Shown here piece by piece: positions 8,498 to 16,481 of a DNA stretch of 64,000 bases. Within the stretch, counting starts at the first letter, position 1. Every line of letters begins with the position of its first letter. The position numbers and the translations under genes were made by a program. The stretch is from Salipaludibacillus aurantiacus (GTDB taxonomy: Bacteria; Bacillota; Bacilli; Bacillales; Salisediminibacteriaceae). The notes under the pieces were generated by a model. It saw only the letters and a program-made list of their open reading frames with translations. It made no database searches and was not told the origin of the DNA. The stretch spans positions 1 through 64,000 of the forward strand of contig NZ_FOGT01000004.1 in assembly GCF_900111295.1 (NCBI RefSeq), written 5' to 3'.

Positions 8498-10723
8498 ATG
8501 TCGGTTGAAGAGCAGCTACAGGCAGCTTTAATGGAGTGTGAAAGGTTGAGAGAAGAGAATAAGAGATACAGAACACTTCTGGAACAGCACGGATTGCTGC
8601 CTCGGGATGTCACTCGTGAACAACGAGAGAAGGCGATTCGGAAACGTATAAGCCTATTTATGTCATTGTTTAAAGGCCGTGCAGATGTATATGCTGTTCG
8701 ATGGAAAAAAGGTGAAAAGTCAGGCTATTCTCCGGTGACATTATCGAATGGCGACTTCGAGCCGATAACGCCAAATGTGATTTATGAGCACCTTGCCGGA
8801 AAGAAAACAGTAGGCGTTTATGCACTATCTAGCCAGCATAAATGCTGGTTTTTAGCTTTCGATTTTGACCGTTCAGGATGGGAGCCGGATGTAACAGCAC
8901 TTTCAGAAGTATGTCGTCATTTTAATTTAGACGTAACGCTGGAGCGTTCGAGGTCTGGAGAAGGTTGTCACGTATGGATTTTCTTCTCGGAATCGGTGCC
9001 TGCATTGACTGCAAGAAAAATAGGGCAGAGTCTTCTGGAAAAAGCTTCAGAATTGAGAGGGAAGAAAAAACTATCTTCATTTGACCGTATGTTTCCGACC
9101 CAGGATACACTTAAAGAAGGTGGAATTGGGAATCTCATTGCTCTACCTCTTCAAGGAGAAAGGCGGAAGGAAGGAAAGACAATATTTATTGATAAACAGT
9201 TTAATGAAATTAATAATCAGTGGGGTTATTTAGAGAATAGACCAAGATATTCTTGGAAACAGTTGGACGCGAAGCTTGCTGATATGATGCGATCAGGCCA
9301 ACCACTTGATGAATGTGCCGGTAGAGAAGGTGGTTTTCACAAGCAAGGGTTGGCGGTCCCAAAAAATATTCTTACGACAGAACAGCTTGAAGAGCTCAAA
9401 CAAGTGTGCTCGTTTCATAACCCTGAGTACTATAAGGCTAAGGCAAATCGTTTCTCTACAAATCGAATTCCGAGTCGGATCTCAGGATATGACGAGACAG
9501 AGGAGTATATCCTTATACCGAGAGGAGAGGCGGAGGAATTGCGAGTTCAGCTGCCTGAACATAGGATCCAGGATAAGAGGTGTTACGGAAAAAAAATTAA
9601 AGCAAAGCTTTTAGCAACGCTTTATCCAATGCAGGAGGAGGCAGTTAGCGCGCTTCTTCCTCATCATTCGGGTACGCTATCTGCGGCAACAGGGTTTGGA
9701 AAGACCGTCGTAGCTGCTGGGTTAATTCATGAACGAGGGGTGAACACTCTTGTCCTTGTTCACCGTAACCAGCTCCTCGACCAGTGGGTTGCTAGCTTGC
9801 AGTCACTATTGGACATCGATTTGAATCAAATAGGCCGAATAGGTGGAGGAAAGCAGAAGCCTACCGGGATTATTGATATTGCCACAATCCAGACAATTCG
9901 TAATCGTCCCCTGCAACACCGCTACGGGCAAGTAATTGTAGACGAGTGTCATCATATCTCTGCTTATTCCTTTGAGGAAATTTTAAAAAAGGTAGATGCG
10001 GCGTATGTCCATGGGCTCACGGCTACTCCAGTGAGAAAAGACGGTCTTCATCCCCTCATGCTGATGCAATGTGGCCCAATTCGGTATAAGGTAACTTCGA
10101 AGAATATGGCAGACGTTAGAAGCTTCCATCACATTTTAAAGCCGAGGAAGACATCCTTTCAGCCCTTTAGGGAAGAGATGCCATACCAAAAGCTTCTGGA
10201 CTACCTTGTAAAAGATGAAAAGCGGAATGACCTGATTTTTAATGATCTTTTGTTTGCCTTAGATAAAGGCCGCAGTCCGCTTGTACTGACCGAAAGAATA
10301 GAGCACGTAGAACTGCTTGCCAAAAGGTTAGAAGGGTTTGCGAAAAATATCATCATATTAACCGGCCAACTCAAAAAAAAGGAAAAGATTGCTTTGCAAG
10401 AGAAACTGAAGTATATACCAAAAACAGAAGAACGTGTTATTATAGCGACCGGAAAATATATAGGAGAAGGCTTTGATGACCCAAGGCTTGATACAATGTT
10501 TCTCGCAATGCCAGTTTCGTGGAAAGGTACGTTGGAGCAATACGTTGGCCGGCTGCACCGTGCCTATGATGGAAAGGATACTGTCGAAGTTTATGATTAT
10601 GTGGACCACAATGTAGGGAAGTTACTGGCAATGTACGACAAACGTCTGAAAGGTTATAAGCGCCTCGGCTATGCGGTCGAAGGTAAAGAACAAACAGAAA
10701 AACGCCAAATGAGGCTGTTTTAA
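8498..10723 (+). CDS. TOTE-type primase fused to superfamily 2 helicase
   Basis: A 741-residue fusion. Residues 1-32 form a coiled coil. An archaeo-eukaryotic primase domain follows, with the metal-binding D122-F-D124 in FLAFDFDRSG and the SRSGEGCHVWIFF strand carrying the second motif. The C-terminal half is an SF2 helicase: ATGFGKT near 397, DECH at 482-485, GLTATP, EGFDDPRLD and QYVGRLHR near 681. This architecture is known as the TOTE conflict-system primase and is thought to act in defence or on selfish DNA; its biochemistry is largely inferred. It is a lone gene here with no nuclease or transposase partner, and its codon use is more AT-rich than the genes around 20-30 kb. GGAGGGAGC precedes the ATG. 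Confidence 0.85.
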   Translation: MSVEEQLQAALMECERLREENKRYRTLLEQHGLLPRDVTREQREKAIRKRISLFMSLFKGRADVYAVRWKKGEKSGYSPVTLSNGDFEPITPNVIYEHLAGKKTVGVYALSSQHKCWFLAFDFDRSGWEPDVTALSEVCRHFNLDVTLERSRSGEGCHVWIFFSESVPALTARKIGQSLLEKASELRGKKKLSSFDRMFPTQDTLKEGGIGNLIALPLQGERRKEGKTIFIDKQFNEINNQWGYLENRPRYSWKQLDAKLADMMRSGQPLDECAGREGGFHKQGLAVPKNILTTEQLEELKQVCSFHNPEYYKAKANRFSTNRIPSRISGYDETEEYILIPRGEAEELRVQLPEHRIQDKRCYGKKIKAKLLATLYPMQEEAVSALLPHHSGTLSAATGFGKTVVAAGLIHERGVNTLVLVHRNQLLDQWVASLQSLLDIDLNQIGRIGGGKQKPTGIIDIATIQTIRNRPLQHRYGQVIVDECHHISAYSFEEILKKVDAAYVHGLTATPVRKDGLHPLMLMQCGPIRYKVTSKNMADVRSFHHILKPRKTSFQPFREEMPYQKLLDYLVKDEKRNDLIFNDLLFALDKGRSPLVLTERIEHVELLAKRLEGFAKNIIILTGQLKKKEKIALQEKLKYIPKTEERVIIATGKYIGEGFDDPRLDTMFLAMPVSWKGTLEQYVGRLHRAYDGKDTVEVYDYVDHNVGKLLAMYDKRLKGYKRLGYAVEGKEQTEKRQMRLF

Positions 10724-10789
10724 TGGTTCAGGTAACTCAAAGTTATAATACTTGTACCGTTAAAATTGTGTGAAAAGGAGAGGTGGCAA

Positions 10790-11253
10790 ATGGTTTATAA
10801 AAATATGCAGGCTACAGTATTAAAAGGCGTGGAAGAACAAATAAGTGCGGATGAACCAAAAGGTATAACCCAGGTTTTTAATAGATTGAAAAAGAAGGGT
10901 ATACAGAACTGAAATCCAAGAAAATGATTGGCGCTGTCTTTCTTAATGATTTCTATTATATGGTGCAGACAGGGGAGCTTTTTGATAGTGAAGGATATAT
11001 GGCTAAACTGGAGAAGCTGCCGGGTTACTATTATAAATTAATGAAAGGCACAGATGGCGTGGAGGCGGGCGACCCATTTGATTATGACAATTATTATATG
11101 GAGCCATCAGACGGTATAGAGTGGGATAAAGACGATATTTTTGAAGATGATTTCCGGCAGGCTCCCGTCAGAAGTGAAAAGGTCGGCAGGAATGAGCCTT
11201 GTCCATGTGAGAGCGGGAAGAAGTATAAGAAATGCTGTGGAAAAGGAGCGTGA
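10790..11253 (+). pseudogene. SEC-C motif protein, frameshifted
   Basis: Two overlapping reading frames make one protein. The first starts at ATG 10790 behind AAAGGAG and runs to TGA 10912 (40 residues). Homologous reading continues one frame back from about 10894, through [17 protein letters not shown], to the stop at 11251-11253. The junction falls in the A-rich run TTGAAAAAGAAG, so a one-base indel is likely; a -1 ribosomal slip on AAA-AAG would restore about 154 residues. The C-terminus carries the SEC-C zinc motif [13 protein letters not shown], found in SecA tails and many stand-alone proteins. The intact-looking part from ATG 10924 lacks its own ribosome site. Confidence 0.7.
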
Positions 11254-11256
11254 ATT

Positions 11257-11328
11257 ATGACACTTCTGGAAGAATTTGATGATCTGTATTATACCTGTAG
11301 TCTGCGGCTGGGGAACTCTACGTTATAA
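11257..11328 (+). pseudogene. ORF start truncated by the 21-bp array
   Basis: ATG behind AAGGAG, four bases after the SEC-C stop, gives MTLLEEFDDLYYTCSLRLGNSTL and then stops within the first unit of the repeat array. The good ribosome site and the abrupt run into repeat sequence suggest a second gene of the same operon that was cut by the array. Confidence 0.45.
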
Positions 11329-11440
11329 TTAGGGGACTCTACCGTATAATTACAGAACTTTACCATATAAAAAGGAAACTCTACCGTATAAGTACAGAAT
11401 TCTACCTTATAACAAATTTCGACAAAAACTCCCCCTGTAA
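11310..11440 (+). repeat. 21-bp periodic array, copy A
   Basis: Five units with the core ACTCTACCGTATAA and seven variable bases. The motif ACTCTAC or a one-base variant starts at 11315, 11336, 11357, 11378 and 11399, an exact 21-bp step. The last unit runs into the flank CAAATTTCGACAAA followed by a C-rich stretch, shared with copies at 14836 and 26960. Function unknown. Confidence 0.85.
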
Positions 11441-11583
11441 AACACACAAACCCAATGACGCCTTTTAACCAGAATACATAAAGTTCTAGCTTCTTATAGA
11501 GATGATCCCAGGTGAAAAAATGACGAAATGGTGACTTTTGATATAAAAATATAAAATATATCTAAAAAAGAATGGAAATCTCA

Positions 11584-11612
11584 TTGACAATGATTATCAT
11601 TTGCATTAGAAT
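11584..11612 (+). promoter_or_regulatory. Promoter of the iron transporter, overlapping a Fur box
   Basis: TTGACA (11584-11589), 17-base spacer and TAGAAT (11607-11612). The spacer holds AATGATTATCATT, a clear Fur-box half-site pair, so Fe-Fur would cover the promoter. Confidence 0.85.
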
Positions 11613-11628
11613 CGCCTTTGAGAGCTTA

Positions 11629-11647
11629 ATTGATAATCATTATCAAT
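11629..11647. promoter_or_regulatory. Fur box
   Basis: A perfect 19-bp palindrome, ATTGATAAT-C-ATTATCAAT, matching the Fur consensus almost base for base. It lies downstream of the transcription start and upstream of the Shine-Dalgarno site, giving a second operator for iron repression. Confidence 0.9.
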
Positions 11648-11691
11648 TTTTTGCTTAATAAGAAATACATACTCAAGGAGGAAGTAACAAG

Positions 11692-12870
11692 ATGAGTAAA
11701 TCTATGAAAGTGTTTATGTTTAGTTTAGTAGCTGCCATGTTATTAATCATTACAGCATGCGGCAATAATGAAGGGGCTGAAGATAACGGGGGAGCTTCTG
11801 AAAATGCAACTGAAAACGAAGCAGCCAATGAAGAAGCAGCCAATGAAGAAGCTGCCAATGAGGAAGCGGCCAATGAAGAAGAAGCCAATGAAGAGAATGC
11901 AGCCACTGATGAAGATGCTGGCGAAGTGAATCTTTATACAAGCCGTCATTATGACACTGACCGGGACTTATATGATCAGTTTACAGAGGAAACCGGAATT
12001 GAAGTCAATGTCATTGAAGGTGGCGGTGATGAACTGATTGAACGAATGAATATAGAAGGAGAAAATACAGAAGCTGATGTTTTCATTACAGCTGATGCCG
12101 GAAATCTTCATGCAGCGAAAGAAGACGGATTACTGCAGGAAGTTGAAAGTGAGCTACTGTCGGAAAATATTCCTGAGAAGCTTCGTGACGAAGATAATCA
12201 CTGGTTTGGACTTACGAAACGTGCCCGTGTGATTGTCTATAATGAAGACACTGTCGATCCTGATGAATTAAGTACTTACGAGGCACTGACAGAGCCTGAA
12301 TGGGAAGGCCGTGTGACGGTCCGAACATCTGATAATATGTATAATATTTCGTTACTGTCTTCATTAATCGAGGTAAACGGCGAAGAAGAAGCTGAAGAAT
12401 GGGCGCAAGGCATTGTTGACAATATGTCAAGAGAGCCACAGGGAAATGACCGTGACCAGGCAAAAGCAATCGTAGCTGGTGAAGGTGATGTTGCAATTAT
12501 GAATACGTATTATATTGGACGTATGCTGGAATCAGAAGATTCTGAAGAACAGAAAGTGGCGGAATCTGTCGGCGTTTTCTTCCCTAACCAGGAAACGACT
12601 GGAACTCACGTAAATATAAGCGGTGCTGGTGTGACAAATCACTCCCAAAATCCGGAAAATGCTGTGAAATTTATTGAGTTTCTCTCAAGTGAAGAGGCTC
12701 AGGGAAGCTTTGCAGAAGCAAATAACGAATACCCTGTAAATGAAAACGTTGAGTGGACAGAGTTGCTTCAATCATGGGGGGAATTCAAAGAACAAGACAT
12801 TAACTTATCTGTATTAGGGGAAAACCAACAGGAAGCGATCCGTATGTTTGATCGAGTTGGCTGGAAATAG
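11692..12870 (+). CDS. Iron(III) ABC transporter substrate-binding lipoprotein
   Basis: A 392-residue FbpA/FutA-type binding protein. The signal peptide ends in the lipobox ITACG, so it is anchored to the outer face of the membrane through Cys23. A linker of about 45 residues is built of NEEAA repeats coded by a tandem repeat at about 11826-11895. The binding domain starts at VNLYTSRHYDTDRDLYDQF, typical of ferric-ion periplasmic-binding proteins that use Tyr residues, and keeps NTYYIGRML. AAGGAGGAAG precedes the ATG. Two Fur boxes upstream indicate iron repression. It forms an operon with the permease at 13038, with a weak terminator between. Confidence 0.92.
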   Translation: MSKSMKVFMFSLVAAMLLIITACGNNEGAEDNGGASENATENEAANEEAANEEAANEEAANEEEANEENAATDEDAGEVNLYTSRHYDTDRDLYDQFTEETGIEVNVIEGGGDELIERMNIEGENTEADVFITADAGNLHAAKEDGLLQEVESELLSENIPEKLRDEDNHWFGLTKRARVIVYNEDTVDPDELSTYEALTEPEWEGRVTVRTSDNMYNISLLSSLIEVNGEEEAEEWAQGIVDNMSREPQGNDRDQAKAIVAGEGDVAIMNTYYIGRMLESEDSEEQKVAESVGVFFPNQETTGTHVNISGAGVTNHSQNPENAVKFIEFLSSEEAQGSFAEANNEYPVNENVEWTELLQSWGEFKEQDINLSVLGENQQEAIRMFDRVGWK

Positions 12871-12883
12871 TATATAATCTTAT

Positions 12884-12914
12884 ACCGTATCGGTTAGCAG
12901 CCGGTACGGTTTTT
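12884..12914 (+). terminator. Hairpin between binding protein and permease genes
   Basis: ACCGTATCGG pairs imperfectly with CCGGTACGGT, followed by TTTTT. It would let most transcripts stop after the binding-protein gene, giving more binding protein than permease. Confidence 0.6.
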
Positions 12915-13037
12915 ACCGTATTCAATGCTTAACTGATTCCATTTGAGTATGATTTCCGGTATAATTTTTGGGGCTTCAATCTGTTCCAGTACTGAATTGA
13001 ATAGATTGATTAAATATTTCATCAAGGGCGTGTCTTC

Positions 13038-14675
13038 ATGAGACTGATCAAACGATTACGACAGTATTTAAACATATGGGCGGTATTAAGTCTGTTTTTT
13101 ATATCAATCATTATTATTCCAAATCTATTAATAGGTGTTAACCTGTTTACAGAAGCCAACGAAAATTGGCAGCATATAAAGGACTATTTGCTTCAGGAAT
13201 ATATTATAAATACAGTCCTATTAATCGTTTTTACAGGTGCAGCGACGATGCTTATCGGGACAAGTTTAGCCTGGCTTGTGACAAATTATCGCTTTCCATT
13301 AAAGAATTTTTTTGCGTGGGGGCTTATCTTACCGTTAGCTATTCCGGCTTATATCGGTGCTTATGCTTATCACGGTATACTGAATTATACAGGTGTTATT
13401 CAAGCGACATTAAGAAATACATTTGATGTGAGCGTTAACCAGGCTTACTTTAATATCATGACTATTCCGGGAGCGGTATTTATTTTCACGCTGTTTCTGT
13501 TCCCATACGTGTATGTTATTACAAAAGGGTTTCTCGAAAAACAATCAGCCTCCCTGTTTGAAAATGCGAGGCTTCTTGGGAGCGGTCCTTTTAATACCTT
13601 TTTCAGTGCGGGTCTTCCGCTCTCTCGTGCGGCAATCGTTGGCGGAGTGGTTCTTGTCGTTCTGGAAGTGCTTAACGATTACGGTGTCGTCAGTTATTTC
13701 GGTATCCAGACATTCAGTACCGCGATTTTCAGAACATGGTACGGGATGAAAGACCTTGATTCAGCAATGAAACTGGCGGGGATACTCATGTTTCTCGTCA
13801 TTATTATTCTCGTTTTAGAAAGGCTCATTCGCGGACAGAGAAATTACAGTTTCTCATCTGCCAACATTCGGACTGTGGAGCCTCAGCAGGTAAAAGGGAT
13901 AAAAGGCTGGTTAATATTCTCATATTGTCTGGTCATATTCAGCTTTGCTTTTATCATTCCAATGGTGCAGCTTATTTACTGGGCGATGCTTACTTATGAA
14001 GATATACTTACAAGAGAATTTATTACTCTCGTATTTAACTCTGTGTTTGTCGCCACCGTTACAGCGGTTATCATCGTATGTATTTCGTTAATCGTAGGCA
14101 ATTACACACGTCTTCACAAAGGTTTAGCTCCAAAAATTATATCCCGGGTGATTACTCTCGGTTATTCTATTCCAGGTGCCGCCATAGCAATCGCCGTTAT
14201 AACCTTATTTATATTTATTGATGATTTTATTTTTTCAATTTTATCTTTATTAAATTTGAACGGCGGGATCGTATTAAGGACCACGCTTGTCATGCTTATT
14301 TCTGCTTATATTATCCGATTTATGGCAGTGGGCTATAACGCCATAGAAGCGGGCTTTGAAAAAATTGGCACTAGTTTCACAGAGGCATCGAGAGGTCTCG
14401 GCTTTTCAACAGTTACAACTTTTTTTAAAGTCGATATTCCAATTTTAAGAGGGGCTATCTTCGGAGGGTTTATTCTGGTATTTGTCGATATTCTTAAGGA
14501 GCTTCCCCTCACTTTATTCCTGCAGCCGTTTAACTTTTCCACGCTGGCGACTCAGGCTTACCGGTTCGCCAATGATGAAATGGTTCATGAAGCTTCGCTG
14601 GCGTCTATTTTAATTGTGCTAGTAAGCGGCTTGTCAATTTATTATTTTCATAGATTTTCGCAAAAGGACTTGTAA
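13038..14675 (+). CDS. Iron(III) ABC transporter permease
   Basis: A 545-residue FbpB-type permease with about twelve transmembrane segments in two fused halves. Each half has an EAA loop for docking the ATPase: ENARLLGSGPFNTFFSAGLPLSR (near 185) and EASRGLGFSTVTTFFKVDIP (near 455). It would move ferric iron delivered by the upstream lipoprotein across the cell membrane. The ATP-binding subunit is not here: the gene is followed at once by a strong terminator, so an ATPase from elsewhere must be used. The ATG has only a weak upstream site (AAGGGCG). Confidence 0.9.
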   Translation: MRLIKRLRQYLNIWAVLSLFFISIIIIPNLLIGVNLFTEANENWQHIKDYLLQEYIINTVLLIVFTGAATMLIGTSLAWLVTNYRFPLKNFFAWGLILPLAIPAYIGAYAYHGILNYTGVIQATLRNTFDVSVNQAYFNIMTIPGAVFIFTLFLFPYVYVITKGFLEKQSASLFENARLLGSGPFNTFFSAGLPLSRAAIVGGVVLVVLEVLNDYGVVSYFGIQTFSTAIFRTWYGMKDLDSAMKLAGILMFLVIIILVLERLIRGQRNYSFSSANIRTVEPQQVKGIKGWLIFSYCLVIFSFAFIIPMVQLIYWAMLTYEDILTREFITLVFNSVFVATVTAVIIVCISLIVGNYTRLHKGLAPKIISRVITLGYSIPGAAIAIAVITLFIFIDDFIFSILSLLNLNGGIVLRTTLVMLISAYIIRFMAVGYNAIEAGFEKIGTSFTEASRGLGFSTVTTFFKVDIPILRGAIFGGFILVFVDILKELPLTLFLQPFNFSTLATQAYRFANDEMVHEASLASILIVLVSGLSIYYFHRFSQKDL

Positions 14676-14678
14676 CAG

Positions 14679-14728
14679 AAAAGCCGGCTGAGCAACGTGA
14701 TTCAATTACGTGCTCAGCCGGCTTTTTT
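14679..14728 (+). terminator. Strong terminator of the iron transporter operon
   Basis: AAAGCCGGCTGAGCA pairs with TGCTCAGCCGGCTTT around a long loop, followed by six T. It directly follows the permease stop codon. Confidence 0.85.
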
Positions 14729-14767
14729 AATTCTCTTTTTTAAATTGGTAGAATAGTAATCTTAGGA

Positions 14768-14836
14768 CACCCCTTTGATAATGAGGCTTACTTTAAAAAA
14801 GTGAAAAAACTGCCGAATTACTATTTAAATAGGTGA
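14768..14836 (+). pseudogene. Fragment of a SEC-C protein gene
   Basis: An open stretch reading HPFDNEAYFKKVKKLPNYYLNR and then stop. It matches the [20 protein letters not shown] segment of the SEC-C gene at 10790, in the same order and spacing. No start codon or ribosome site. It lies directly before array copy B, as the SEC-C gene lies before copy A. Confidence 0.6.
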
Positions 14837-14985
14837 TTCTACCTTCTACTTAGGGCACTCGACTCTACCGTATAAAAGAGAAACTCTACGTTATAAATGT
14901 GTCACTCTACCGTATAAAGGGGAAACTCTACCGTATAAATTCAGAACTCTACCATATAACAAATTTCGACAAATACTCCCCCGGT
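14836..14985 (+). repeat. 21-bp periodic array, copy B
   Basis: ACTCTAC cores start at 14862, 14883, 14904, 14925 and 14946, an exact 21-bp step, with a degenerate first unit at 14836 that is 26 bp away. The last core leads into the same flank, CAAATTTCGACAAA plus a C-rich run, as copy A. Confidence 0.85.
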
Positions 14986-15023
14986 GAAAAACATGACGCC
15001 CACGCCCCAACCCATAGCGCCAA

Positions 15024-15062
15024 AAAAAGCCGGCCTCAAGTGCTTTACTCAAGGCCGGTCTA
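15024..15062 (-). terminator. Terminator of the aldolase gene
   Basis: On the minus strand GACCGGCCTTGAG pairs with CTTGAGGCCGGC, followed by seven U. Confidence 0.85.
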
Positions 15063-15071
15063 TCTTATAAA

Positions 15072-15962
15072 TTAGTTTTTATTAACTGACGCGTCATAAA
15101 TGGCGTCAACAGCTAGCTGAAGCTGCTGGTTGAATACTTCGTCAGACTGTTCGACGCTCAAGTCGCTGACTAACGCGCGTGAGAAGCTGGCAATCAGACC
15201 ATCGTTCTCTTTCAGTTTTTGGTTTGCTTCATCAAGCGGATAGCCGCCGGACAGAGCAACGACGCGAACGACGTTAGGATGGTCGATTAATTCTTTATAC
15301 TGGTTTGCATTTGTCGGGATGGTCAGCTTCAGCATGACGTGCTGGCTGTTAGACAGATCTTCCAGATGCTTCAAAATTTCGTCCTTTAAGAGTTGTTCTG
15401 ATTTTTCTTTGTCCGTACTGTTAATGTCGACTTCAGGCTCAATAATTGGTACGAGGTCTGCTTCGATAATTTGTTTTGCCACTTTGAACTGCTGGTCGAC
15501 GACAGCCTTAATCCCTTCTTCATTTGGTTCGTGGATGACGGAGCGCATTTTCGTTCCGAAAATATGCCGTTCATTCGCACGGCGCAGCGTGTCGTCTAAA
15601 TCATGGATATCCTTCATGAGCTGAACGCCATTTTCCTGGTCGGCAAGCCCTTTATCAACTTTTAAAAATGGGACGATGCCTTTTTCGGAAAGGTAGTCGC
15701 CGGTATATTTCCCTTCAATTTCACGGTCCATTGTTTGTTCAAATAAAATTGAGCCAATAATTTGATCGGAATTAAAAGCTGGGGAGGTGATTATACGTGT
15801 TCTCATCTCGTGTACCAGGTTGAACATTTCCTCTTCGCTGTCATAGGCATCCTCTGTCACACCATAAGCAGCTAAAGCTTTAGGAGTACTTCCGCCGCTC
15901 TGGTCGAGCGCCGCGATAAACCCCCGGTTATTCTTGATACGGTCAAAATGCTTTTCATTCAT
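15072..15962 (-). CDS. fda: Class I fructose-bisphosphate aldolase
   Basis: A 296-residue Schiff-base aldolase of the Staphylococcus Fda type, cleaving fructose 1,6-bisphosphate in the cytoplasm. The N-terminus [17 protein letters not shown] is diagnostic. EPEVDI (about 175) and MLKLTIPTN (about 212), which bears the Schiff-base Lys, are present, followed by the [13 protein letters not shown] phosphate loop. GGAGGAG precedes the ATG. It is monocistronic with a strong terminator. Bacillaceae often carry this beside a class II enzyme, which is not in the window. Confidence 0.95.
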   Translation of the reverse strand: MNEKHFDRIKNNRGFIAALDQSGGSTPKALAAYGVTEDAYDSEEEMFNLVHEMRTRIITSPAFNSDQIIGSILFEQTMDREIEGKYTGDYLSEKGIVPFLKVDKGLADQENGVQLMKDIHDLDDTLRRANERHIFGTKMRSVIHEPNEEGIKAVVDQQFKVAKQIIEADLVPIIEPEVDINSTDKEKSEQLLKDEILKHLEDLSNSQHVMLKLTIPTNANQYKELIDHPNVVRVVALSGGYPLDEANQKLKENDGLIASFSRALVSDLSVEQSDEVFNQQLQLAVDAIYDASVNKN

Positions 15963-16481
15963 GCTTTTTTCTCCTCCTTTATTAACTCATTATTACAGTC
16001 TCTTCGATCATTCTAACATTCAAGAGCCATCTTTAAAAAATGCCCCTTGAATGTCCTATATGTTAGGCTACCCTTAATAGAAAGACAGAAAACTTTCTGT
16101 TTATATTTCTGGCCTCTCTGAATAAGAGAAAATTTCCATTTAACTAAGGAGTCATTACGGCTTCTTAAAGATTTTAAAAAAATAGTGTAATATATAACGA
16201 GAGAGACGGGACGGAAGGTGAAAGCTTGTGGAGAAATCGCCTGAAAGGATCTAAAAAGACTTAGGTGCTCACCTGCAGGAGGGCCACACGTCGTGTTGAA
16301 AAAATCAAGCTGTAAAGGCTTCCTATTTATGTTTGAACTCCTGGGAAAACCATCCACACAGTAAAAAAATTCGGATCTGCTTGCTGAAAAGATGCAGTTA
16401 GTTTAATGACTAATCTTATGCTTTAATTAGAGCAAGCCTGCATAATTGAATCAAAGGAAATATGAGTAAGGGAGGATGAAC
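15963..16481. other. Gap with no recognised gene
   Basis: About 520 bases between two divergent genes. A minus-strand ORF at 16013-16357 has no ribosome site and no recognisable sequence. The segment 16195-16320 contains short inverted pairs (such as GGTGCTCACC) but no riboswitch consensus was found. Confidence 0.4.

Noticed and set aside
8188-8613. Minus-strand ORF of 141 codons overlapping the primase-helicase start
   Set aside because: No ribosome site, overlap with a well-supported gene and no recognisable sequence.
11310-11440. 21-bp arrays as CRISPR
   Set aside because: Units are 14 conserved bases plus 7 variable ones; spacers of 7 bases are far too short and no cas genes are present.
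16195-16320. Possible riboswitch upstream of the SWIM-tail-like gene
   Set aside because: Some inverted pairs and a purine-rich stretch, but no match to any known aptamer consensus and no terminator.
16013-16357. Minus-strand ORF of 114 codons
   Set aside because: No ribosome site, atypical composition and no motif.
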